A stretch of DNA of 64,000 nucleotides from NCBI GenBank assembly GCA_900659855.1, contig CAACVI010000006.1, forward strand, positions 1-64,000. Direction: 5' to 3'. The notes beneath the pieces were generated by a model that had not been told where the DNA came from, did not search any database, and worked only from the letters and a program-made list of their open reading frames with translations. A program made the position numbers and the translations under genes. This document shows, in pieces, positions 34,287 through 42,188 of the stretch. The DNA comes from Candidatus Desulfarcum epimagneticum. Lineage in GTDB: Bacteria; Desulfobacterota; Desulfobacteria; Desulfobacterales; CR-1. How positions within the stretch are numbered: position 1 is the stretch's first letter; each line of letters starts with the position of its first letter.

Positions 34287-37200
34287 ATGATTCATTTTTT
34301 CAAGCTGGAGCAAAGGATCATGCTGGACGCGGTGGGCCTGGCCGCTGATTTTGATTTTGACGATTCGGATCATGATCTTGCCGGGGGCGGGAGCGAATTT
34401 TCAGAGCTGCCGGACGGGTATGACCGGCCCATTTCAAAAGACGATTCAAATGAAAGCCCCCGTCTCCTGGTCATCGCCGACAATATTCAAGACCGCGGCG
34501 ATCTGGCGGCGGCGGCGGCCGGCGGGGTTTCGGTCATGGTCTATGATTTTGAGAGCGCGGATTTAAAAAACCTGGCCGACAGGATTGAAGAAGAGCTGGA
34601 CGGCCGCCCCTCCGCCTCCATCGCCCTTGCGACCCACGGATGGGGGCCGGGAAAATTCGAGCCGGCAAAGGGGAAGACGGTTTCAGCGGGCGCGCTTTCC
34701 CATGACGCGGAAATCCGGTCTTTTTTTGAAAAAATGGGCGCGCTGGCCGGGGAAAAAGGCCGGATCGATCTCCTGGCCTGCGGCCTGGCCGCTGGGGAGG
34801 AGGGGGCGCTTTTCATGAAGGCCGTCTCTGAAACCGCCGGCGCCCATGTGGCGGCCTCGGACGACGTCACGGGAAACGAGGCCGCCGGGGGCGACTTTGA
34901 AATGGAGACCGACGGCGCGAGCGCGGCGGATATTTATTTTAGAATGGAAAGCTTGAGCGCCTTTGATTCCCTCCTGGGGAACGGGGATTTTAAAGACAGC
35001 GGCCAGAATCTTGGGAGCGCCTATTCCCGGGGAACGGCGCTGGGGGATCTGGACGGGGATGGGGACCTGGACGCCTTTGTGGCCAATGAGAACCAGGCCA
35101 ACCGGGTGTGGATCAACAACGGTTCCGGGACTTTCACGGATTCGGGCCAGAGCCTGGGGACCTGGCACAGTCATGGCGTGGCGCTGGGGGACCTGGACGG
35201 TGACGGGGACCTGGACGCCTTTTCCCCCAATACGGCCCAGGGCGACCGGGTGTGGATGAATGACGGTTCCGGAAACTTCACGGATTCGGGGCAGAGCCTG
35301 GGGAATTACAACGGAACCGACGCGGCGCTGGGGGACCTGGACGGCGACGGGGACCTGGACGCCTTTGTGACCCATCACACCGGCCAGGGCGACCGGGTGT
35401 GGATCAACGACGGGTCCGGGACGTTCACGGATTCGGGCCAGAGCCTGGAAACTTTGGACAGCTTTGGCGTGGAGTTGGGGGATCTGGACGGAGACGGTGA
35501 CCTGGACGCCTTTGTGGCCAATTACTGGGAACAGGGCAACCGGGTGTGGCTGAATAACGGGTCCGGGACTTTCACGGATTCGGGCCAGAGCCTGGGAAGT
35601 TACTACAGTTTTGGTGTAAAGCTGGGGGATGTGGACGGGGACAACGATCTGGACGCCTTTGTGGCCAATTATGGCCAGGGCAACCGGGTGTGGCTGAACA
35701 ACGGCTCCGGGACTTTCACGGATTCGGGCCAGAGCATAGGGAGTTCCCAGAGCGTCGGTTTGGATTTGGGGGACGTGGACGTGGACGGGGATCTGGACGT
35801 CTTTGTGGCCAATGATCCCGGCCGGCCCAACAAGGTGTGGAAAAACGACGGGTCCGGGACGTTCACGGATTCGGGTCAGAGCCTGGGAAGTTACGACAGC
35901 CATGACGCGGCGCTGGGGGATCTGGACGGGGACGGGGACCTGGACGCTTTTGCGACCAATTACACCGGCCAGGGCAACCGGGTGTGGATCAACAACGATT
36001 CGCCCGCCATCACCAGCGCGAACGCGTTTAACTCGGTCGAAGAGCAGACCGTGGTCGCCACTTTGAGCGCGACTGATGCCGACGGAGACGCGGTGGTCTG
36101 GAGCGTGAGCGGCGGGGCCGACCAGGGCAAATTTTCCATCAACGCCTCCACCGGCGCGTTGACTTTTCTGTCGGCGCCGGATTTTGATATTCCCGGCGAC
36201 TCGGACGCCGACAATGTCTATGAGGTCCAGGTGACCGCGAGCGACGGGACCCTGGGCGCGGCCCAGACCATCAGCGTCACGGTGACGGACACCGTCGAGA
36301 CCCCGGTGATTGTGTCTTTGGAAAATCTCACTGTGGTGGAAAACACGGTTTCCGTGCCTTTTTCAGCCACAGATCCGTCCGGGCTTTCTTTGACCTGCGT
36401 GATCACCGGCGGGGCCGACCAGGCCAGATTTGTGGCCGAGGGCGCCGGGTTTCGTTTTATATCGCCCCCGACCTACAGGGGCCTGGGGGACGCCAACGCG
36501 GACAATGTGTACGAAGTCTCGGTAAGCGTCACCAACGGGGTTTTCACCGTTTATCAGGACATCCGGATATCTTTGGGGGACGACAATTCGCCTCCCGCCA
36601 TCACCTCCCCGGCGAGCGCCTCGGCTCCGGAAGGCTCTCTCTCGGCGGGGACCGTCACAGCGTCGGATCCCGACGGGGGGACGTTGCTTTACAGCGTTTC
36701 AGGGGGCGCGGACCAGGCGCTGTTTTCCATCGGACGACTGTCCGGGGCGCTGACATTCAAGACAGCCCCGGACTTTGAAAATCCCGCCGACGCGAATTCC
36801 GACAATGCGCACGAGGTGGAGGTGACCGTCAGCGACCGGAAAAACGCCGTCTCCCAGCTCATCTCCGTGACCGTTTCCAATGTGGACGAGGCGCCGGTCA
36901 TCACCGGCCTGTCCCCGGCGACGGCGACGGAAAACGCCGTTTCCGGCCCGACGGTATCGGCGAGCGATCCCGAGGGAGGGGCCGTGACCTACGCCGTCTC
37001 AGGCGGCGCGGACGCGGGCCGGTTTTCCATCGATCCGAATTCCGGGGCGCTGACATTCAACGCGGCGCCGGATTATGAGAGCCCCGGCGACGCCGACGGG
37101 AACAACCGCCACGAGGTGGAGATCACGGCGAGCGACGGGTCTCTGTCGTCCAGGCGGGCCTTTTCCATCGCCGTGACCGGGGTCAATGAATTCTCCCCGG

Positions 37201-37895
37201 TCATCACCAGCCCGGCCGAGGCCCGGGTTTACAAAGACAGCGCTTTTGTCTTAAACGCCGCGGCCACAGACCCTGACGGGGACACGCTGACCTGGAGCGT
37301 CTCGGGAGGCGCGGACCAGGGGAAATTTTCCATTGATCCGAGTTCCGGAGCCCTGGGGTTTTTGTCCGTCCCGGATGTTCGAAATCCGGAGGACGCCGAC
37401 GCCGACAATATCTACGAGGTGGAGATCACGGCCGACGACGGGACGTTTTTCGCGGCCCGGACCGTTCGGGCCGCTGTGACCGACGTCGCTGAGCCGAAGC
37501 CGGAACCGGAGCCCTCTCCGGTAATTCCCCCGGCCCCTTTCCGCCGGCCCGCGTCCGTGAACGCGACGGACACGGGGGGAAATCAAGCCGCGGCGGATCA
37601 GGCAATCCCGCCGAATTCGGCGCCGGATTTTTCAACCCCGTTTTCCCCGGATCATGGGGGGGGGGAGAGGATATCGGGCCTGGCCCGAAACCTGGCTTTG
37701 GATTTAATCCCGGAAGGCGGCGTCACCCTGGGCCGGATCCGCCAGGGCGGCTTTTCCCCGGCGGATTCCCCGGGGCCGGGAAAAGCTCCCCAAAACGGCA
37801 ATGCGGCGCTTCAAAGCCTTGAGGGACGCATTCAGGGTTTTAATGTGGATATTCCGGGCGCGGAGGGCGGGGACCTGGAATCGTGGTTTTTTTAA
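34287..37895 (+). CDS. DUF4347 / FG-GAP / cadherin-like surface protein
   Basis: 1202 residues. It opens with LEQRIMLDAVGLAADFD, the LEPR-x-[ML]-x-D motif common at the start of large proteins with a DUF4347 domain. DUF4347 spans about 58-220 (SIALATHGWGPG; IDLLACGLAAGEEG; VAASDDVTG). Residues about 235-570 are seven GDLDGDGDLDAF units (FG-GAP/VCBS type, Ca-binding DxDxDG loops), matching one seven-bladed propeller. Residues about 572-1070 are five cadherin-like repeats (SGGADQGKFSI, ITASDG, VTVTD). The last about 70 residues share a module with the protein at 49966-52575 (LDLI, TLGRI, GF-x-V). There is no classical signal peptide. Secretion by the adjacent TolC system and a role in adhesion are inferred. 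Confidence 0.87.
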   Translation: MIHFFKLEQRIMLDAVGLAADFDFDDSDHDLAGGGSEFSELPDGYDRPISKDDSNESPRLLVIADNIQDRGDLAAAAAGGVSVMVYDFESADLKNLADRIEEELDGRPSASIALATHGWGPGKFEPAKGKTVSAGALSHDAEIRSFFEKMGALAGEKGRIDLLACGLAAGEEGALFMKAVSETAGAHVAASDDVTGNEAAGGDFEMETDGASAADIYFRMESLSAFDSLLGNGDFKDSGQNLGSAYSRGTALGDLDGDGDLDAFVANENQANRVWINNGSGTFTDSGQSLGTWHSHGVALGDLDGDGDLDAFSPNTAQGDRVWMNDGSGNFTDSGQSLGNYNGTDAALGDLDGDGDLDAFVTHHTGQGDRVWINDGSGTFTDSGQSLETLDSFGVELGDLDGDGDLDAFVANYWEQGNRVWLNNGSGTFTDSGQSLGSYYSFGVKLGDVDGDNDLDAFVANYGQGNRVWLNNGSGTFTDSGQSIGSSQSVGLDLGDVDVDGDLDVFVANDPGRPNKVWKNDGSGTFTDSGQSLGSYDSHDAALGDLDGDGDLDAFATNYTGQGNRVWINNDSPAITSANAFNSVEEQTVVATLSATDADGDAVVWSVSGGADQGKFSINASTGALTFLSAPDFDIPGDSDADNVYEVQVTASDGTLGAAQTISVTVTDTVETPVIVSLENLTVVENTVSVPFSATDPSGLSLTCVITGGADQARFVAEGAGFRFISPPTYRGLGDANADNVYEVSVSVTNGVFTVYQDIRISLGDDNSPPAITSPASASAPEGSLSAGTVTASDPDGGTLLYSVSGGADQALFSIGRLSGALTFKTAPDFENPADANSDNAHEVEVTVSDRKNAVSQLISVTVSNVDEAPVITGLSPATATENAVSGPTVSASDPEGGAVTYAVSGGADAGRFSIDPNSGALTFNAAPDYESPGDADGNNRHEVEITASDGSLSSRRAFSIAVTGVNEFSPVITSPAEARVYKDSAFVLNAAATDPDGDTLTWSVSGGADQGKFSIDPSSGALGFLSVPDVRNPEDADADNIYEVEITADDGTFFAARTVRAAVTDVAEPKPEPEPSPVIPPAPFRRPASVNATDTGGNQAAADQAIPPNSAPDFSTPFSPDHGGGERISGLARNLALDLIPEGGVTLGRIRQGGFSPADSPGPGKAPQNGNAALQSLEGRIQGFNVDIPGAEGGDLESWFF
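34986..35996 (+). repeat. Seven ~144-147-bp tandem coding repeats (FG-GAP units)
   Basis: Each unit encodes an LGD-[LV]-D-x-D-x-DLD-x-F block followed by NRVW, NGSGTFTDSGQS or close variants. DNA identity between units is high over the FTDSGQS part, which makes unequal recombination likely. Confidence 0.85.
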
Positions 37896-37941
37896 ATATG
37901 ATCCATGCGCGTTTAAAAATCAAACAGAAGAGAGGCGAGCA

Positions 37942-38370
37942 ATGAGAAAACAAGAAATCACTGAAAAATGCCATGCCCTTTTTGACCGGGCCAACAAGAT
38001 CCTGGGCGTGAGTTTCATGGCCAAACTCTGGAAAAAAAGCCACCGGCAGATTTACCTGTGGGCCGCCGACTCCAGGGCTTGCGAAAACACTTCGGAAAAC
38101 CCCCTTGAAAAGATTGTCGCCATGATTCGCGAGCTTGAAAAAAAACGCGAGGAAAAGCTGGCCAGGGCGTTTGTCGACATTCTGGCAAGCTCCCTGGGAT
38201 ACCGGGTCATCCCCGCGGCCGGGGCCCTGGAAAGCGAGAGCCGGGTCATGATGGCCGCCAGGGAAATATTTTCCCGGGCCGAGACCATGGCCCTGGACCT
38301 GGATGGCCGCGGCGCGCCCCTAAACATGCGCCAAATCAAGGACGGAGTCAGCGTCCGGCCTTCCGGATAG
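37942..38370 (+). CDS. Small unknown protein, partly duplicated downstream
   Basis: 142 residues from the ATG at 37942, which follows AGAGGCGAG; upstream in-frame starts fall inside the preceding gene. The sequence ITEKCHALFDRANKILG, FMAKLWKKSHRQIYLWAAD and KIVAMIRELEKKREEKLARA suggests a helical, possibly DNA-binding protein vaguely like phage CII-type regulators, but no family is certain. Bases 38107-38217 recur at 41695-41805 behind the TPS-CHAT gene with three mismatches, where a different C-terminus follows. It stands alone between two large secreted-protein genes. Confidence 0.65.
   Translation: MRKQEITEKCHALFDRANKILGVSFMAKLWKKSHRQIYLWAADSRACENTSENPLEKIVAMIRELEKKREEKLARAFVDILASSLGYRVIPAAGALESESRVMMAAREIFSRAETMALDLDGRGAPLNMRQIKDGVSVRPSG
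38107..38217 (+). repeat. 111-bp direct repeat, left copy
   Basis: It starts GAAAAGATTGTCGCCATG and matches 41695-41805 with three substitutions and no gaps. It lies inside the small unknown gene and, with the right copy, brackets the TPS-CHAT gene. Confidence 0.9.
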
Positions 38371-38449
38371 GGCCCCGGACCGATTAAAACAGGCGAGAGC
38401 TGAATTTTACCGTTTTGATGCTATTTTGCTGGTTTTAAAAGGAAAATAA

Positions 38450-38505
38450 ATGAAATCAATCCATCATCGGCGCAAAAAAAGTTCCATTTTTTCCTCTCCG
38501 GGGCG
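38450..38505 (+). other. Displaced start and signal-peptide region of the TPS-CHAT gene
   Basis: The ATG at 38450 has AAAAGGA at 38437-38443, but its frame runs off the TPS-CHAT frame. The TPS-CHAT frame read upstream from 38506 encodes KKFHFFLSGALALLAFSA, a good signal-peptide core without its own ATG. One extra A in the A7 run at 38474-38480 would join them as MKSIHHRRKKKFHFFLSGAL. So there is a one-base deletion, slippage on the A run, or a sequence error. Confidence 0.7.
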
Positions 38506-41500
38506 TTGGCTCTGCTGGCATTTTCAGCCTATGGGGGCTCCGGACACGGGCTTTCCGCAGACGCGTCCATGAACACGGTTGTGGATCAGGTCGGCGACAC
38601 GTTCAATATCACTGGCGGAAGCGCCCGGGGGGCGAACCTGTTTCACAGTTTTTCCGATTTTAATGTCGAAACCGGACAGACGGCCGATTTCCGGGGAGCG
38701 AGTTCCATCGTTAATATTATCAGCAGGGTTTCCGGAAGTCATAATTCCTGGATCGACGGGACCTTGAAGTCGTCCATCCCGGGGGCCGATCTTTTTTTCT
38801 TAAATCCCAACGGCGTGATGTTTGGCCCCAACGCCTCCCTCAATTTGAGCGGATATTTCCATGTGACCACGGCCGATTTCCTGAAGCTGAGTGACGGGGG
38901 CGTGTTATACGCGGCTATGGGAGAGGGCTCGTCTTTGACCTCGGCGCCGGTCTCGGCTTTCGGGTTTTCGGGAAACGACGTCGGGCCGATCTCGATCAAT
39001 GGCTCAAGCCTGAAACTTCCGGCAGGCAAAGATATTTCTTTGATCGGGGGGCGCCTTGAAATCGAAAGGACAGGTTCGAGAATTTCACCGTATCCTCCTG
39101 ATTCCGGGAGCGTTCCTCCATATGACGGCCGGCTGGACCCTTTTGTGGAAATCCTGGCCAAAACCAATGGTCTTTTATCAGGCCACACTCAAAGTTTTAA
39201 TCGCGCTTCCACCCTCACGGCCCCTGGGGGAAGGATTGACCTGGTCAGCGTGGCGTCGGAGGGAGAGGCGAGACTGACTGATATGGGCGTCAATGTTGAC
39301 AATGAACGGTTGGGAGATATCAAGATTAGCGGCGGTTCCACAATCAGCGTTAATAATGATACCATTGTCGCCGTTCCAGCGGCGGTTGGCAGGATATTTG
39401 TTCGCGCGAGCGCGTTTGAGCTTGATGGGAGCCATTTGTACGCGGAAAATGATTCCGCCGCCAACGCGGCCGGCGTCGGCATAGGAATCAAAGCGGATCA
39501 TATCCATGTCACGGGCGATTCACGGATATCCACAAGGGCCGTCGCCGGAGGAAAAGGCGCCGGAATAGACTTGCATGCGGATGAGACCGTTCGGTTTTCA
39601 GGGAGATATTATTATAGACAGACCAGCGAGATTCATGTGACCAGCGCCTCCACAGCCGCGGGCGATGCGGGTATGCTTGCGATTAACGCCAAAAATATCG
39701 AGTTTACGGATGGGGCGTGGATCAATGCCAGCGCTTATGGGGCGGGCCGGGGCGGGTCCGTGACATTATCGGCGTCTGAGTCTGTCCGCTTTTCCGGAAA
39801 GAGAATCGATGGCCGGGGAAGCTTGATTCAGGCGGCAAGCGCCGCCGGGGCCACGGGCGATGCGGGCGGCCTGGAGATTAACGCCAAAAATATCGAGTTC
39901 ACGGCCGGGGCGTATATCAACTCTGACACACAAGGGTCCGGCGCAGGCGGGTCGGTGACATTGTCGGCGTCTGAGTCACTTCGTTTTGATGGAGAGGGCG
40001 GCTTGATTCAGATGACAACCGACTCCACAGCCACAGGCGCGGGCGCGGCCCTGCTGTCTTTTTATGCCGTTTTGGATGAAATCCCGGAATCCGGCCAAGG
40101 AATGGGCGGCGAAACAAAACAAACGCTTTTTTCAGCCCGGGAAAACGCCGCCGGGCAGGCGCTTAAAATCGCTGGAAATCTCAAAAACGACCGACTCCTG
40201 TCTTTGTCGTATGGTTTCCTGGGACAATTGCGGGAAGAGGAATCCGAAATTTTGGCGCGAAAAGAATCGGCCCAAAAACCAGAAAAAAAATCGGACAAAA
40301 GAAAAGAGGCCGCAAATTTCACCGGAAAGGCCATTTTTTTTGCGCGGCGCGCCCATTCTCCGGACATTTTATACCGGTGGCAATGGCAAATGGGACGGCT
40401 TTTTACCTCGGGGAAAAACATTGAAAAGGCGATTTTTTATTACCGGAAATCCATCGACACGCTAAATCCCATACAACGGGAGTTGTTCAACGGTTATCGG
40501 AATAAAAAAGATTTTTTCAACACCCGGGTGAAACCGGTTTACCTGGGTCTTGCGAAACTGTTTCTGGACCAGGGCAAACTGAAGGCGGCCCGGGATGTGA
40601 TGGAAACCCTTAAAACCTCGGAGCTTCAGAATTATTTCCAGAGCGAATGCGCGGCGCCTCCAAACGATTCCGGGAAAAACCATAAAACCCCCAAAGGCGT
40701 GGCGCTGCTGTATCCCATCGCATTTAAAGACCGCCTCACGGTTCTGGCCGACTTCCCGGACGGGATCAGACAAAAAGAAACACACGCGGGGCAAAAAGAG
40801 GTGAGAGATGTGGTCGCAAAGCTCAGGATGGGGCTTCAAAACCGCACGGTCAAACGATTCATGTATGAAGCGCAAAAGCTGTACGACTGGCTCATTCGCC
40901 CCTTTGAACAAGAGTTTAAACGCCGCGGCATCCACACCCTTGTCATCGCTCCGGACGGGGCGCTGAGGCTGATCCCGTTTTCCACCCTGCACGACGGCGA
41001 AAAGTTCCTTGTGGAAAGATACGCCTTGGGCGTTGCGCCGGCTGCGACTCTCACCGATTTTGGAGAAATCCGGGCGCCTGAAAATCCCGAAATCCTCATC
41101 ACCGGGCTTTCTGAAGCCCGACAGGGTTTTTCGGCCCTTCCCGGTGTCAGGGCCGAATTAAAGGACATCGCTTCCATCATGAATGCAAAGCGGTTCTATT
41201 CGGAAAAAGAGCACAATCTTAAAAATTTGCGGGATCAATTTCGAAACAACGCCTACTCCATTGTTCACATGGCCACCCATGGGGTCTTCGGGGACAGCCC
41301 CGAGAACAGTTTTTTGCTTCTTTATGAAGACAAGCTGAATATGAACGCCCTGTCGGATTTGATCCGCATGGGAAGATTCAGAAAAAAAAAGGTTCAGCTT
41401 CTGACATTAAGCGCCTGCCAGACGGCCATGGGCGACGAACGGGCCGCCCTGGGGCTCGCCGGCGCGGCGGTGAAGGCCGGGGTGAAAAGCGTTGTGGCGA

Positions 41501-41685
41501 CATTGTGGTTTGTGGATGACGAAGCCACCTCCATGGCCATCCGGGAATTTTACCGGCAGTTGAAAAAACCAGGGTTCTCAAAGGCCCGGGCGCTGCAAAA
41601 CGCCCAGAAAAGCCTCATCGCGAAAAAACGCTATCAACATCCGGCATATTGGGGGCCCTTTTTGCTGATAGGCGGCTGGATGTGA
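38506..41685 (+). CDS. TPS domain-CHAT protease fusion (secreted caspase-like protein)
   Basis: The open frame begins at a TTG (38506) inside what should be the signal peptide; see the 38450-38505 entry for the displaced start. Residues about 15-190 are a TPS secretion domain (FNITGGSARGANLFHSFSDF; NPNGVMFGPNASL). They are followed by a short beta-helix-like part with repeated INAKNIEFT and SVTLSASES-[VL]-RF. Near residue 513 it passes into sequence paralogous to the TPR-CHAT protein at 26272-28632 (FYAVLDEI aligned to CYELLDEL; YRWQWQMGRLF), ending in a CHAT domain with His925 (MATHGVFGD) and Cys971 (LSACQTAMG). A TPS domain implies export through a TpsB pore, for which the protein at 19258-20871 is the candidate. 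It would be a protease delivered to the cell surface or medium. Confidence 0.88.
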   Translation: MALLAFSAYGGSGHGLSADASMNTVVDQVGDTFNITGGSARGANLFHSFSDFNVETGQTADFRGASSIVNIISRVSGSHNSWIDGTLKSSIPGADLFFLNPNGVMFGPNASLNLSGYFHVTTADFLKLSDGGVLYAAMGEGSSLTSAPVSAFGFSGNDVGPISINGSSLKLPAGKDISLIGGRLEIERTGSRISPYPPDSGSVPPYDGRLDPFVEILAKTNGLLSGHTQSFNRASTLTAPGGRIDLVSVASEGEARLTDMGVNVDNERLGDIKISGGSTISVNNDTIVAVPAAVGRIFVRASAFELDGSHLYAENDSAANAAGVGIGIKADHIHVTGDSRISTRAVAGGKGAGIDLHADETVRFSGRYYYRQTSEIHVTSASTAAGDAGMLAINAKNIEFTDGAWINASAYGAGRGGSVTLSASESVRFSGKRIDGRGSLIQAASAAGATGDAGGLEINAKNIEFTAGAYINSDTQGSGAGGSVTLSASESLRFDGEGGLIQMTTDSTATGAGAALLSFYAVLDEIPESGQGMGGETKQTLFSARENAAGQALKIAGNLKNDRLLSLSYGFLGQLREEESEILARKESAQKPEKKSDKRKEAANFTGKAIFFARRAHSPDILYRWQWQMGRLFTSGKNIEKAIFYYRKSIDTLNPIQRELFNGYRNKKDFFNTRVKPVYLGLAKLFLDQGKLKAARDVMETLKTSELQNYFQSECAAPPNDSGKNHKTPKGVALLYPIAFKDRLTVLADFPDGIRQKETHAGQKEVRDVVAKLRMGLQNRTVKRFMYEAQKLYDWLIRPFEQEFKRRGIHTLVIAPDGALRLIPFSTLHDGEKFLVERYALGVAPAATLTDFGEIRAPENPEILITGLSEARQGFSALPGVRAELKDIASIMNAKRFYSEKEHNLKNLRDQFRNNAYSIVHMATHGVFGDSPENSFLLLYEDKLNMNALSDLIRMGRFRKKKVQLLTLSACQTAMGDERAALGLAGAAVKAGVKSVVATLWFVDDEATSMAIREFYRQLKKPGFSKARALQNAQKSLIAKKRYQHPAYWGPFLLIGGWM

Positions 41686-41694
41686 ATAATCGCC

Positions 41695-41805
41695 GAAAAG
41701 ATTGTCGCCATGATTCGCGAGCTTGAAAAAAAACGCGAGGAAAATCTGGCCAGGGCGTTTATCGACATTCCGGCAAGCTCCCTGGGATACCGGGTCATCC
41801 CCGCG
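41695..41805 (+). repeat. 111-bp direct repeat, right copy
   Basis: Counterpart of 38107-38217, starting 9 bases after the TPS-CHAT stop codon. Confidence 0.9.
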
Positions 41806-41928
41806 CCCGGCCCCCTTTCCTATGAGATTGCCCATCAATTCAAGGACAACGTCCGGGCGTTTTCCTCAGCGGCGAATCGTCTGGAAAAAGCCCTTAATGG
41901 ACCCCCGGTTCCCATGAAACCTCTATAG
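41695..41928 (+). pseudogene. 5'-truncated copy of the small unknown gene at 37942
   Basis: The frame continues from the repeat (KIVAMIRELEKKREENLARA, SSLGYRVIPAPG) into an alternative C-terminus (EIAHQFKDNVRAFSSAANR) and stops at 41926-41928. The first about 55 residues of the full gene are absent, so it is probably the tail of a second copy whose front was lost when the TPS-CHAT gene came to lie here. Confidence 0.65.
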
Positions 41929-42188
41929 CCGGGTTTAAATGAGGGGATGATGGCAGATCGGATTTTTTACGACGCCATCAAGGTTGATAAACTCGTAAAA
42001 AACAGATCAGACGGCATCGTAAAAATTCGATATACAAGGCGTGGTGGTTATTTTTAATAAGCGAGGCGATACCCAGTATGCCGAAGGAACAAAAAATCGC
42101 CGCAACGCAGTAGATCGGACTTTTTACGATGTCGTCAAGGTTAATAATTATGGCCACATAATTGTGGCCCAGTTGAGAAAAGGAAATC
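41929..42188. repeat. Intergenic region with imperfect direct and inverted TTTTTACGA repeats
   Basis: AGATCGGATTTTTTACGACG (41955-41974) and AGATCGGACTTTTTACGATG (from 42112) are both followed within a few bases by GTCAAGGTT or ATCAAGGTT. Between them CATCGTAAAAA and CTCGTAAAAA occur in inverted sense. The arrangement resembles a small non-coding mobile repeat. AAAAGGA at 42178-42184 is the ribosome site of the next gene. Confidence 0.5.

Noticed and set aside
38506-41685. Cyanobacterial origin of the TPS-CHAT and DUF928 genes
   Set aside because: These families co-occur in cyanobacteria, but composition matches the neighbouring GC-rich genes and the families are also found elsewhere, so sequence reading alone cannot support it.
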